From NCBI RefSeq assembly GCF_947500075.1, contig NZ_CANMQS010000004.1, forward strand, positions 535,278-599,277: 64,000 bases of DNA, written 5' to 3'. The notes below the pieces were generated by a model. That model was not told where the DNA came from, ran no database searches, and was given only the letters and a program-made list of their open reading frames with translations. Positions 52,765 through 61,016 of this stretch are shown here, piece after piece. How positions within the stretch are numbered: the stretch's first letter is position 1; each line of letters opens with the position of its first letter. The DNA is from an uncultured Sulfitobacter sp. GTDB taxonomy: Bacteria > Pseudomonadota > Alphaproteobacteria > Rhodobacterales > Rhodobacteraceae. The translations under genes and the position numbers were made by a program.

Positions 52765-54105
52765 TCATTCCCCCATCAGGGCGGGATCGAAGGGGTACGT
52801 TGTGAGGTTCTCAAACCCGTCTTCGGTGATCAGCACCTGATCTTCCAGCTTGATGGAGAAATCCCCCCCCTCAGCACCAACCAGCGCTTCGACACAGAGC
52901 ACCATGCCGGGTTCCAGCGGATAATCATATGCACCTTCAACGGCGTGATCGGGATAGGCCACCAGCGGCCACTCATCACACAGGCCCACGCCGTGCATCA
53001 GGCAGCCGTATTTGAGTTTCTGGAACTGGTCGTCGAGCACGTGGGTGTTGGCGCTGAGTTCGGGGATCATCACACCGGGTTTGAGCATCTGCATATTGGT
53101 CATGATGTGCTCAACCCCGTGCTGCATGGCATAGATCATGTCGGGGCGGGGCTTTTCCTCGCCGATCCACCAGGAGCGGGAGATGTCGACGCAGATGCCG
53201 TAGCTGCCCACAAGGTCCGTATCAAAGGAGATGATCTCATTCGGGCGGGTGAGCCGTGGCCCGCATTCCTGAAACCACGGGTTTGTGCGGGGGCCGGAGG
53301 CCAAGAGCCGGGTTTCGATCCATTCGCCGCCGCGTTTGATGTTTTCTGCGTGCAGCACCGCCCAGATGTCATCCTCGGAGGTGTTGCCCAGTGGGGTGTT
53401 GGCGCGGGCGAAGTCTTCCATGGCTTTGACGGCGGTTTCGCAGGCGTGGGATGCGCAGCGCATGGCAAGGATTTCGTCGGGGCCTTTGACGGAGCGCGCC
53501 TTTTCGGTCAGCTCTTCGCCTTCCATGACCTCAAACCCCTGCGCTTCCAGCGCGCGCAGCCCGTGCAGCATGATCTTGTCCACCGCGAGGCGTTTGTTGC
53601 CGCCGCCATGTGCGTCGATCAGCAGGCGCACTTCGTTTGCGAAAGTATCGGCGGCCACATCCACCTTGTCGCCGCGATCAAAGTAGAACAGATCCGCGCC
53701 AGAGCGTTGTTCGCGCACCAGCGGGTTGAATTCACTCAGGAACGGCGAGTTCTTGTAATCCCACATTACCATATAGCCATCCGCACAGACCAGCAGCGCG
53801 CGGAAGGGGTTGTGGGTGTTCCACAGCTGCATGTTGGTGCTGTCGGTGGCGTAGCGGATGTTCAGCGGGTCAAAGAGCAGCACGCCGCCATAGTCCCGCT
53901 CGACCACATGGCTGGTCAGGCGGTTCCAGCGGTATGCCCGCATCGTGGGCAGGTTCGGCAGCGTCAGGCCCGCCGCGCGCCATTCGGCGAAGGCAAGCTG
54001 TGTCGGCCCGATTTCCACCCGGTCGGCATCATTTGGCGTGCCGTCGGGCAGTGTGCGTCCCTGCGTCGGGTCGATCTTGCGGTTGTCGCGGTAGTGTTGG
54101 TTCAT
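52765..54105 (-). CDS. dddP: DMSP lyase DddP
   Basis: The 446-residue M24-peptidase-fold enzyme cleaves dimethylsulfoniopropionate to acrylate and dimethyl sulfide. The N-terminus MNQHYRDNRKIDPTQGRTLP and the segments IRYATDSTNMQLWNTHNPFRALL, NIKRGGEWIETRLLASGPRTNPWFQECGPR and KYGCLMHGVGLCDEWPLVAYPD match characterised roseobacter DddP. Metal-site residues are in place: two Asp in ISFDTDLVGSYGICVDISR, His in LMHGVG, Glu in VLCVEALVG and Glu in IKLEDQVL. Start set at MNQHY, six codons inside a longer frame. Confidence 0.95.
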   Translation of the reverse strand: MNQHYRDNRKIDPTQGRTLPDGTPNDADRVEIGPTQLAFAEWRAAGLTLPNLPTMRAYRWNRLTSHVVERDYGGVLLFDPLNIRYATDSTNMQLWNTHNPFRALLVCADGYMVMWDYKNSPFLSEFNPLVREQRSGADLFYFDRGDKVDVAADTFANEVRLLIDAHGGGNKRLAVDKIMLHGLRALEAQGFEVMEGEELTEKARSVKGPDEILAMRCASHACETAVKAMEDFARANTPLGNTSEDDIWAVLHAENIKRGGEWIETRLLASGPRTNPWFQECGPRLTRPNEIISFDTDLVGSYGICVDISRSWWIGEEKPRPDMIYAMQHGVEHIMTNMQMLKPGVMIPELSANTHVLDDQFQKLKYGCLMHGVGLCDEWPLVAYPDHAVEGAYDYPLEPGMVLCVEALVGAEGGDFSIKLEDQVLITEDGFENLTTYPFDPALMGE

Positions 54106-54255
54106 GGGCCACCTTCGATGCACAGGTGACGTCAGTTTTTGCCAGTTTTTTAGGCGATGTTTGCCGGAAACCGACCTTTTGAGATGTCGTTTTTCAAAGG
54201 CCCCTCGAAGGGCATACGGGCAGCGGACCGCCCGTATGCGTCTTTGGTGTTGCGC

Positions 54256-54690
54256 CTACCATGCCGGATGCAGCACCATATGGGGCTGCCCGTCAGAGGT
54301 CTTTTGCGGCGATCGGCCGTCGGCGTTCACGGTTGTGTTCACCTGCCGGCGGAAGGCGCTGAACATGTCCGATGTGACAACGTCAATCGCTTCATCAAAC
54401 CGCAGGGTCAGCGACCAGAAGCCGGAGGCAGATTGCCGCGCGGCCTTGATTTTCCCGGTGAAGGGATGACCCAGATAGTGACCGCGCACCCGTTGGCCGG
54501 GGGCCCAGCCGGGGTGGCGATTGGCTGCTTGCGCGGCCAGCGTGTTCCAGTCCCGCGCGCCCCACTGGTGGGCTACGGTTTCAAGCGCGGCGGCATGGCT
54601 GATGGTCTGACCCCGGGACGCCATATCAGCACGCAGCCGCTTGGCCTGCGCCTTGAGCACATCACGGGGAGGGATGGTGGTGGTGTTCAT
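54256..54690 (-). CDS. Glyoxalase_8-like domain protein
   Basis: A 144-residue protein whose N-terminal half (DVLKAQAKRLRADMASRGQTISHAAALETVAHQWGARDWNTLAA) matches the short helical domain labelled 'glyoxalase superfamily protein' (Glyoxalase_8), usually found at the end of larger proteins. The C-terminal half (PGQRVRGHYLGHPFTGKIKAARQSASGFWSLTLRFDEAIDVV) is beta-rich, with a Tudor/SH3-like look. No active-site residues can be assigned. Located 150 bp downstream of the start of dddP on the same strand, but functional linkage is not implied. Confidence 0.72.
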   Translation of the reverse strand: MNTTTIPPRDVLKAQAKRLRADMASRGQTISHAAALETVAHQWGARDWNTLAAQAANRHPGWAPGQRVRGHYLGHPFTGKIKAARQSASGFWSLTLRFDEAIDVVTSDMFSAFRRQVNTTVNADGRSPQKTSDGQPHMVLHPAW

Positions 54691-54739
54691 ATCTTACACT
54701 CCGTCTCGCCAGACAGGGATCAGGGGGGTCCGCGTTGCC

Positions 54740-54866
54740 CCTCAATCAGCGAGATTGAGGAAGATCATTGTTGCACAGGACTTCACCGGAATGCGGACGG
54801 CAGGGGCCTGACCCTTGAAGCGCAGATAAGCAAAGGCCCCTCGCAATGCAAGGGGCCGCCTATCTG
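54740..54866. other. Hairpin cluster, candidate small RNA
   Basis: Two stems lie in the 363-bp gap before the lytic transglycosylase gene: CCTCAATC-agcga-GATTGAGG (54740-54760) and a nested CAGATA...GGCCCCT...AGGGGCC...TATCTG structure (54823-54866). A third weaker stem (ACCGG/CCGGT) follows near 54892. No coding potential is evident in 54691-54980. A transcribed regulatory RNA or an ancient repeat would both fit. Confidence 0.4.
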
Positions 54867-54982
54867 TGACCTGCAGCAGGGTAGGAACCGGTCACACCGG
54901 CCAAGACACAGACCCCCCTTCAATCCCGGTGCCTGCATGCGTGCCTCTTGCGCGACGCGCGCCTCTCAAACACCGTCCTTGC

Positions 54983-55007
54983 CGCTCTTTTTGGCCATAA
55001 ATATCCC
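54983..55007 (-). repeat. Dispersed ATATTTNNGGCCAAAAAGAG motif (family 3), copy 6
   Basis: CGCTCTTTTTGGCCATAAAT then ATCCC, one base off the consensus core. It lies 47 bp beyond the stop of the lytic transglycosylase, in the same orientation as the gene. Confidence 0.75.
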
Positions 55008-55053
55008 TGCGCAGCGGCTGCTCCGGGTGACACATCCGTGATGGCCAGACCGC

Positions 55054-55884
55054 TCAGCTGTTGCCGTCAACAAGCCCCGCGGCATAGGCAATCGCGCGCT
55101 GGTAGTTGCCGCTGTCATTCCAGACGGACAATACCCGGAAGTTGCGCGTGCCATTGGCGAAGGGCTGGCCGGGCTGCCAGCCGTTCTGGCGCAGCATGTT
55201 GGCCGCAGAGGCCAGCGCATCGGCCGCAGTGTAGGGGTCTGCACGCCCGTCGCCGTTGCCATCCACGCCGTAGCGCAGCCAGTTGCCGGCGAGGAACTGC
55301 ATATGTCCCAGCTCGCCGGACGGGCCGCCACGGGTGTCGGTGGAGATGATGCCGCGATCCGCCATGCTGAGGGCGGCAATCGCGTGGGGTTCAAACTTGG
55401 GATGGCGGCGGCAGTAGGACGACAGGGTCACCGCCCCCGATACGATGGGCGTCTTGCCCAGATACCCGCCCCAGCTTGTCTCCAGCCCCCAGATCGTGGC
55501 CAGCAGGCTGGCAGGCACACCAAAGCGTTTCTCGATCGAGGCGAAGGTATTGGGATTGCGGGCAATCTTGTTGCGGGTCTGGTTGACGAAATTCGCCGCC
55601 GAACTGCCGGAGCGTTTGGCCAGGAACCGGGCAGGGTCGCCCTGGGACACGCCCGTCTGGCTGGAGGGTCTGGATTCGAACCGCCAGGTGATGTCCGACA
55701 GTTTCGCCGCTGCCAGCGCCTGCTGGCCGCGCTGGCCCACACCCTGGGCTGCGGCCTGTTTGGCAAGGGTCGCCTTGTAGGCATTCCAGTTGCCTTTGTT
55801 GGTAATACACTCCGCAGCAAAAACGCCACCGGCAAGACAGGTGGCGACAACGGCGGACAGAAAGGTGGTTTTGAACGCAGGCAT
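55054..55884 (-). CDS. Lytic murein transglycosylase (MltB-like)
   Basis: A 276-residue exported enzyme of the SLT/MltB group that cleaves murein with formation of 1,6-anhydro ends. Signal peptide FKTTFLSAVVATCLAGGVFA. Catalytic Glu in ATIWGLETSWGGYLGKTPI; further family segments GELGHMQFLAGNWLRYGVDGNGDGRADPYTAADALASAANMLRQNGW. GAGGATTGTC ribosome site; start at MPAFKTT. Missing Lys or peptidoglycan-binding domains suggest a stand-alone catalytic unit. Confidence 0.92.
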   Translation of the reverse strand: MPAFKTTFLSAVVATCLAGGVFAAECITNKGNWNAYKATLAKQAAAQGVGQRGQQALAAAKLSDITWRFESRPSSQTGVSQGDPARFLAKRSGSSAANFVNQTRNKIARNPNTFASIEKRFGVPASLLATIWGLETSWGGYLGKTPIVSGAVTLSSYCRRHPKFEPHAIAALSMADRGIISTDTRGGPSGELGHMQFLAGNWLRYGVDGNGDGRADPYTAADALASAANMLRQNGWQPGQPFANGTRNFRVLSVWNDSGNYQRAIAYAAGLVDGNS

Positions 55885-55970
55885 GACAATCCTCAAACAA
55901 TGCAACTTCGGGCAAAGTCTAGCGGTGGGATTGGCGCATGCAAAGAAAAACCGGGGGGAGAGGTCCGGGC

Positions 55971-56207
55971 TTATTCGCTCAGCAGGAGCGCGGTCAGTTC
56001 ACTGGTCACGGCAAAGGGATTGTTGGTGGGGCGGTCCATCATGTCCCAGGCGAAGACGATACCGCCGCAGACAAAGGAACACATCATCAGAGGAACCACC
56101 ATAAGGGAGCCAAACCCGCGGCCCTTGCGCTTGCGCTGCTTTTCAGTCGCGGCGGCACCTTTATTGATACGATCAATTCGGGTAGCGAAGTCTGTTTGGC
56201 TGCGCAT
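55971..56207 (-). CDS. Small single-pass membrane protein (78 aa)
   Basis: The product has a basic cytoplasmic N-terminus (RSQTDFATRIDRINKGAAATEKQRKRKGRG), one transmembrane helix (FGSLMVVPLMMCSFVCGGIVFAWDM) and a short tail. Start at 56207 with GGAG about ten bases upstream. No family recognised. It is the first gene downstream of the CtrA-like box array at 56472-56521, about 265 bp away, and is preceded by an AT-rich tract (56375-56410) that may carry its promoter. Confidence 0.7.
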   Translation of the reverse strand: MRSQTDFATRIDRINKGAAATEKQRKRKGRGFGSLMVVPLMMCSFVCGGIVFAWDMMDRPTNNPFAVTSELTALLLSE

Positions 56208-56471
56208 GGTACACATGCTCCACTGGTTACTATGAGGATGTTTTGGGTGAGGAGCGTGTTCAAAATGGGGCAGTGGGGGGGTATTACCGTGCGGTTTGTT
56301 AACGATTGAGGCGCGAGTTGGGCGCCGCATTGCAGCAATGGCGGGTCTGGAAAATCGGCGGGGACGCGCCCTGGGTTTTTCTAAAAAAAATTTTAAAAAC
56401 ATATGATTATGTGCGGCTGGGCAGCCGTTTAAGTGCCTACTTGGGGCCTGTCGCCCTGCCAAAAACCTGCC

Positions 56472-56521
56472 TTAACCGCGCGTTAACCCTATCTCAACCT
56501 TGGGTTAACCTCGTCTTAACC
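56472..56521. promoter_or_regulatory. Array of five TTAACC half-sites at exact 11-bp spacing (CtrA-like boxes)
   Basis: TTAACC occurs at 56472, 56483, 56505 and 56516, with TCAACC at 56494, each exactly 11 bp apart. TTAA-N7-TTAA is the consensus for the response regulator CtrA. Two perfect boxes result (56472-56487 and 56505-56520) plus two one-mismatch boxes. The last half-site contains the TAA stop codon of the minus-strand gene at 56516-57136. See findings. Confidence 0.65.
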
Positions 56522-57136
56522 TTGAGTGGCCGCCTGCAAGGCAACCTTAAACTGGGTTTCTGTCACACTCACACAGCCCATCGACCGGCAGTTGTCGAGT
56601 TTCTGAACGTATTCCTGCCCGAGTGCGCCTTGACCGGCTGTCTGTGCTTCAAACACAATCATGCTGCGGATTGAATCGCGAACCATGTCGACGGAACTCT
56701 TGCCTTGCTGCGCCTTGAGCGCCGCACGCGCACGTTGTGCCTGTTCGGGCGTCCATTCTCCACTGTCGATATTGGCCTGAATGAGATCTTCCCGTTTGCT
56801 GTTCGCATAGCCGAGGGCAAGATCCGGCAACATGTCATTTGCCGAAGAAAGCAGGGTGCCAATGGTCGTGCGCCCTTCGTGTTCCGCCTGAGCGGTGGCC
56901 CTCATGCTGGCCACGACATTTTCCTCAGACGACAGGAACAAGTAGCCGACGACGGCTGCCAGCACCATCACCACTGTCAGCAGGGACCGCATCAATGGGG
57001 GCATGTCGGAGGGCGGCCTGCCGCGTGGCAATGTCGGTTCCGGGGAAGGGGTCGGGGTCGTATCGCCGCCGGGTGCGTCTTGGTTCTGCGCAATTCGGGC
57101 GAGCCGTTCTTCAAAGCTGCTTGGTGATTTTGCCAT
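56516..57136 (-). CDS. Membrane-anchored protein of unknown function (206 aa)
   Basis: About 206 residues: a disordered cytoplasmic N-terminus with RLARIAQNQDAPGGDTTPTPSPEP, one helix (LMRSLLTVVMVLAAVVGYLFL, about residues 50-70) and a helical extracytoplasmic domain (HEGRTTIGTLLSSANDMLPDLALGYANSKREDLIQANIDSGEWTPEQAQRARAALKAQQ) with two C-terminal cysteines (NCRSMGCVSV). Start at MAKSPSSFEE; the longer frame reads into a non-coding region. No family recognised. Its stop lies in the CtrA-like array. Confidence 0.7.
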   Translation of the reverse strand: MAKSPSSFEERLARIAQNQDAPGGDTTPTPSPEPTLPRGRPPSDMPPLMRSLLTVVMVLAAVVGYLFLSSEENVVASMRATAQAEHEGRTTIGTLLSSANDMLPDLALGYANSKREDLIQANIDSGEWTPEQAQRARAALKAQQGKSSVDMVRDSIRSMIVFEAQTAGQGALGQEYVQKLDNCRSMGCVSVTETQFKVALQAATQG

Positions 57137-57298
57137 GGTCCGACAGAGACTCCGCATGATTTTCAGATGTGCCAAGGTCATGCCGAACTGTGTCGATGCT
57201 GTGAAACTTCTAGGGAAAAACAACGAAACATGGGGGGCTGCCCCAAATGCAAAAGGGCGGCCCCGCAAGGCCGCCCTTCCACTGTGATCCGGATCAGA

Positions 57299-58699
57299 TC
57301 AGCAGCTGTAATACATGCCGAACTCAACCGGGTGCGGCGTGTGTTCATATGTTTCGATCTCTTCCATCTTCAGATCGATATAGCCTTCGATCTGATCGCG
57401 GGTGAACACGTCACCGGCCAGCAGGAAGTCCATGTCCGCCTGAAGCTCTTCCATGGCTTCACGCAGGGAGCCGCAGACCGTCGGGATATCCGCCAGCTCT
57501 TCGGCAGGCAGGTCATAGAGGTTCTTGTCCATCGCCTCACCGGGGTCGATCTTGTTCTTGATGCCGTCAAGACCGGCCATCAGGAGGGCTGCAAAGCACA
57601 GGTAGGGGTTTGCCGCCGGATCGGGGAAACGGGCCTCAACGCGCTTGGCTTTGGGGCTTTCGGTCCATGGGATCCGCACACAGCCCGAGCGGTTCCGCGC
57701 GGAATAGGCGCGCAGCACGGGCGCTTCAAAGCCGGGGATCAGACGCTTGTAGCTGTTGGTCGCCGGGTTGGTGAAGGCGTTCAGCGCCTTGGCATGCTTG
57801 AGGATGCCGCCGATGTACCACAGGGCTTCCTGGCTCAGATCCGCGTATTTGTCACCTGCGAACAACGGCTTGCCGTCTTTCCAGATGGACATGTTCACAT
57901 GCATGCCGGTGCCGTTGTCGCCCGCGATGGGCTTGGGCATGAAGGTTGCGGATTTGCCGTAAGCGGCGGCGACGTTGTGGATCACGTATTTGTACTTCTG
58001 CAGCTCATCGGCCTGTTTGGTCAGGCTGTCAAAGATCAGACCCAACTCGTGCTGGCACGACGCCACCTCGTGGTGGTGCTTGTCGACCTTCATGCCCAGA
58101 CGCTTCATGGTCGAGAGCATCTCGGAGCGCAGATCCTGAGATTCGTCCGTGGGGTTCACAGGGAAATAGCCGCCCTTGACGCCGGGACGATGGCCCATGT
58201 TGCCCATCTCATACTCGGTATCGGTGTTCCAGGATGCGTCCGTTGCATCAACTTCGTAGGATACCTTGTTGATCGAATTGGAAAAACGCACATCGTCAAA
58301 CAGAAAGAACTCCGCTTCCGGACCCATGTAGGCCACATCGCCAATGCCGGAGGACTTGAGATACGCTTCGGCCTTTTCCGCCGTGCCGCGCGGGTCACGC
58401 TCATAGGCTTCACCTGTGTCCGGCTCCACCACGGAGCAATGCACGCAGAGCGTCTTTTCCGCATAGAAGGGATCAATATAGGCGCTGTCCTGATCGGGCA
58501 TCAGCTTCATGTCGGAGGCTTCGATGCTTTTCCAGCCCGCGATCGAGGAGCCATCGAACATGAACCCTTCTTCCAGGAAGTCTTCATCGACCTGATCTGC
58601 CATCACCGTCACGTGCTGAAGTTTGCCACGTGGGTCGGTAAAGCGGATGTCGACATATTCGATGTCTTCGTCCGCAATCATTTTGACAACATTGCTCAT
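57299..58699 (-). CDS. glnA: Glutamine synthetase, type I
   Basis: A 466-residue dodecameric GS-I that makes glutamine from glutamate, ammonia and ATP. Motifs: [17 protein letters not shown], metal site [34 protein letters not shown] loop [18 protein letters not shown] and the adenylylation loop [10 protein letters not shown], whose Tyr is modified by GlnE. Ends [11 protein letters not shown]. It lies downstream of glnB (33 bp), the standard glnBA operon, so its activity is expected to respond to nitrogen status through PII. Confidence 0.97.
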   Translation of the reverse strand: MSNVVKMIADEDIEYVDIRFTDPRGKLQHVTVMADQVDEDFLEEGFMFDGSSIAGWKSIEASDMKLMPDQDSAYIDPFYAEKTLCVHCSVVEPDTGEAYERDPRGTAEKAEAYLKSSGIGDVAYMGPEAEFFLFDDVRFSNSINKVSYEVDATDASWNTDTEYEMGNMGHRPGVKGGYFPVNPTDESQDLRSEMLSTMKRLGMKVDKHHHEVASCQHELGLIFDSLTKQADELQKYKYVIHNVAAAYGKSATFMPKPIAGDNGTGMHVNMSIWKDGKPLFAGDKYADLSQEALWYIGGILKHAKALNAFTNPATNSYKRLIPGFEAPVLRAYSARNRSGCVRIPWTESPKAKRVEARFPDPAANPYLCFAALLMAGLDGIKNKIDPGEAMDKNLYDLPAEELADIPTVCGSLREAMEELQADMDFLLAGDVFTRDQIEGYIDLKMEEIETYEHTPHPVEFGMYYSC

Positions 58700-58732
58700 T
58701 GTATCTGCGATCCTTTCGGTTCTCTTGGGATG

Positions 58733-59107
<375 letters not shown>

Positions 59108-59179
59108 TCATTTCATTTCGCTGCGGGGGAATCCATAAACGCTGCGCCATGGTGCCTGTGGTTTCGGCATTTGGCGGAG

Positions 59180-59220
59180 GTGCGCGCCCGCATTTTAGGC
59201 GATGCGCACAATTTTTAGGC
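59180..59220. promoter_or_regulatory. Dyad and direct repeats upstream of glnB
   Basis: GTGCGC (59180-59185) and GCGCAC (59204-59209) form an inverted pair, and TTTTAGGC occurs twice (59193-59200 and 59213-59220) with a 20-bp period. The region is between the divergent glnBA and nnrE. An NtrC-type site is conceivable but the match to any consensus is weak. Confidence 0.35.
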
Positions 59221-59246
59221 ATAAGTGAATCGATGGTGGGGAATAG

Positions 59247-59912
59247 ATGACCGAACTGCTGACATCCGCGCAGATGCGCGCCGTCGAAAAGGCTGCAATC
59301 GACAGTGGAACTGTCACCGGACTGACGCTGATGGAGCGTGCAGGGCAGGGGGTGGTGGATGCGATTCTGGCCCAGTGGCCTGCCTTTGCCGAAGCGCCGC
59401 ACCGGGCGATTGTGCTCTGTGGGCCGGGCAACAATGGCGGTGACGGATTCGTGGTGGCGCGGTTGCTGCGGGAGGCGGGCTGGGAGGTTGCTGTCTATCT
59501 CTACGGCGATGCGCAGACACTGCCGCCGGATGCCAAGGTGAACCACGCGCGATGGGCGGCTTCTGACCCGGTCCAGACTGTGGAGGCACTTGCAAAACGC
59601 GGCTGCAAGGATGACCCGGACACCCCGCCGCCGCTCTTTGTCGATGCCTGTTTCGGCATCGGGCTGACCCGTCCGATTGGCCCGCCCCTGGCCGACATCG
59701 TGGCGGCCTGTAACGACACAGCACACGGGCATGTGGTCAGCATTGATCTGCCCAGCGGTCTGGACAGCGATACCGGTCGCGCGCTGGGCACAGCAGGGAC
59801 CGCGTTCATAGCAGACCTCACCGTTACCTTTCACCGGCTGAAGCCCGCGCATGTTGCCGCCGATGGCGCCCGGCACTGTGGCAAGGTTGTTGTTGCCGAC
59901 ATTGGCCTTTAG
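59247..59912 (+). CDS. nnrE: NAD(P)HX epimerase (YjeF N-terminal domain), separate ORF
   Basis: A 221-residue protein equal to the N-terminal half of the usual bifunctional nicotinamide-nucleotide repair enzyme. It shows LTSAQMRAVEKAAIDSGTVTGLTLMERAG, CGPGNNGGDGFVVARLLREAG and VVSIDLPSGLDSDTGRALG. The frame ends VVVADIGL-TAG where the TAG is the first triplet of palindrome copy B. In most bacteria the chain continues into the dehydratase domain, which here is a new ORF at 60044. The two activities can work as separate proteins, as in yeast and animals. Confidence 0.93.
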   Translation: MTELLTSAQMRAVEKAAIDSGTVTGLTLMERAGQGVVDAILAQWPAFAEAPHRAIVLCGPGNNGGDGFVVARLLREAGWEVAVYLYGDAQTLPPDAKVNHARWAASDPVQTVEALAKRGCKDDPDTPPPLFVDACFGIGLTRPIGPPLADIVAACNDTAHGHVVSIDLPSGLDSDTGRALGTAGTAFIADLTVTFHRLKPAHVAADGARHCGKVVVADIGL

Positions 59913-60034
59913 AGCAGCCAACCCAAAACCTGAAGCGCTCAGTTGCGCAGAAAGGCCCCGGCTGCGCCGCGACGCGCCGGGATTGGGGAAATTCTGTTTG
60001 GCTGAGTGCTTCAGGTTTTGGGTCGGCTGCTCTA
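59910..60034. repeat. Long palindromic repeat (family 1), copy B, 125 bp
   Basis: Arms TAGAGCAGCCAACCCAAAAC then CTGAAGCGCTCAG on the left and the inverted form at the right (CTGAGTGCTTCAGGTTTTGG then GTCGGCTGCTCTA), with GCGC-rich interior. It begins with the stop codon of nnrE and ends directly against a half copy of the family 2 palindrome. Confidence 0.88.
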
Positions 60035-60081
60035 GGCTTCCAAATGGTTCAAAAACCCCGCCGGAGGCCTGAAATCTCAAT
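60035..60081. repeat. Partial family 2 palindrome carrying the nnrD start
   Basis: GGCTTCCAAATGGTTCAAAA then ACCCCGCCGGAGGCCTGAAATCTC is the left arm of family 2. The ATG inside its CCAAATGG end (60044) opens the nnrD frame, and GGAGG at 60062-60066 lies inside that frame. Confidence 0.8.
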
Positions 60082-60934
60082 TCCCACCCCCCTGACCCGC
60101 GAAACGCTGGATATTGCGGCGCTGCACAAGCCGCAGGGCCATAAATTCACCCACGGCCACGCGCTGATCCTGTCAGGAGGCGCGGGACGTACGGGGGCGG
60201 CCCGGCTGGCTGCCCGTGCAGCACTGCGGGTGGGGGCCGGTCTTGTGACCCTCGGCGTGCCGCCTGCGGCACAGATGGAAGTGGCCGGGCATATCACTTC
60301 GGTGATGCTGACCCGCGTACCGGATGGCGCAGCCTTGCAGGAGGTCCTGACGGACACACGGCTGACAGCGCTTTGTCTGGGGCCGGGGCTGGGTCTGCAC
60401 GATGAAAAACATGACCTGATCCAGGTCGTTTTGAAGAGCGGCTTGCCTGCGGTGTTGGATGCCGATGCGCTCACGCTGATCAGCCAGTCCGATAGGCTTT
60501 TTGCCGCTTTGCACCCGGCCTGCATCATCACGCCCCATGGAGGGGAATTCAGCCGTCTGTTCGGGGATCTTTCCGCAAAGCTGGACGGGGCGGATCTGAC
60601 CGGACGCGCCGCAGTTGTAGGACAGGCCGCGCAGCGCGCGGGATGTACGGTCTTGCTGAAAGGGGCGCAAACGCTGATCGCAGCACCAGACGGGGCCTGC
60701 GATCTGCATGACGCCACAGGACCGCGTGCCGCGCCCTGGCTGGCCACAGCCGGGGCAGGGGATGTGCTGTCCGGGATCCTGTGTGGCCTGTTGGCGCGGG
60801 GGCTGCCGATGCGCAGCGCTGCCGGCCTTGCCACCTACCTCCACGTCGAAGCCGCCCGCACCTTCGGTCCCGGCCTGATCGCCGAGGATCTGCCGGAGCA
60901 GTTGCCAACCGTCTTCCGGAACCTTGGCCTTTAG
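60044..60934 (+). CDS. nnrD: NAD(P)HX dehydratase (YjeF C-terminal domain), separate ORF
   Basis: A 296-residue ribokinase-like protein that, with ATP or ADP, converts damaged NAD(P)H hydrates back. Motifs: HKFTHGHALILSGGAGRTGAARLAARAALRVGAGLVTLG, LGPGLGLHDEK, AVLDADALTLI, TPHGGEFSRLFGDL and ATAGAGDVLSGILCGLLARG. The first dozen residues (MVQKPRRRPEIS) are translated from a palindromic repeat and are not native. The true initiation could lie slightly downstream, after GGAGG, at a non-ATG codon. Its TAG stop is supplied by palindrome copy C. Confidence 0.92.
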   Translation: MVQKPRRRPEISIPTPLTRETLDIAALHKPQGHKFTHGHALILSGGAGRTGAARLAARAALRVGAGLVTLGVPPAAQMEVAGHITSVMLTRVPDGAALQEVLTDTRLTALCLGPGLGLHDEKHDLIQVVLKSGLPAVLDADALTLISQSDRLFAALHPACIITPHGGEFSRLFGDLSAKLDGADLTGRAAVVGQAAQRAGCTVLLKGAQTLIAAPDGACDLHDATGPRAAPWLATAGAGDVLSGILCGLLARGLPMRSAAGLATYLHVEAARTFGPGLIAEDLPEQLPTVFRNLGL

Positions 60935-61016
60935 AGCAACCGACCCAAAACCTGAGGCACTCAGCCAAACAGAATTTTCCCAAGACCAAGCGCCGCGGCG
61001 CAGCCGGTTGCTTTAG
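60932..61016. repeat. Long palindromic repeat (family 1), copy C
   Basis: TAGAGCAACCGACCCAAAAC then CTGAGGCACTCAGCC, followed by CAAACAGAATTTTCCCAAGA and a GCGCCGCGGCGC core, closing with CCGGTTGCTTTA. It lacks the right outer arm of copies A and B. It spans exactly the gap between convergent nnrD and the Hint gene and supplies the stop codons of both (TAG at 60932-60934; TAA at 61013-61015 on the minus strand). Confidence 0.82.
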
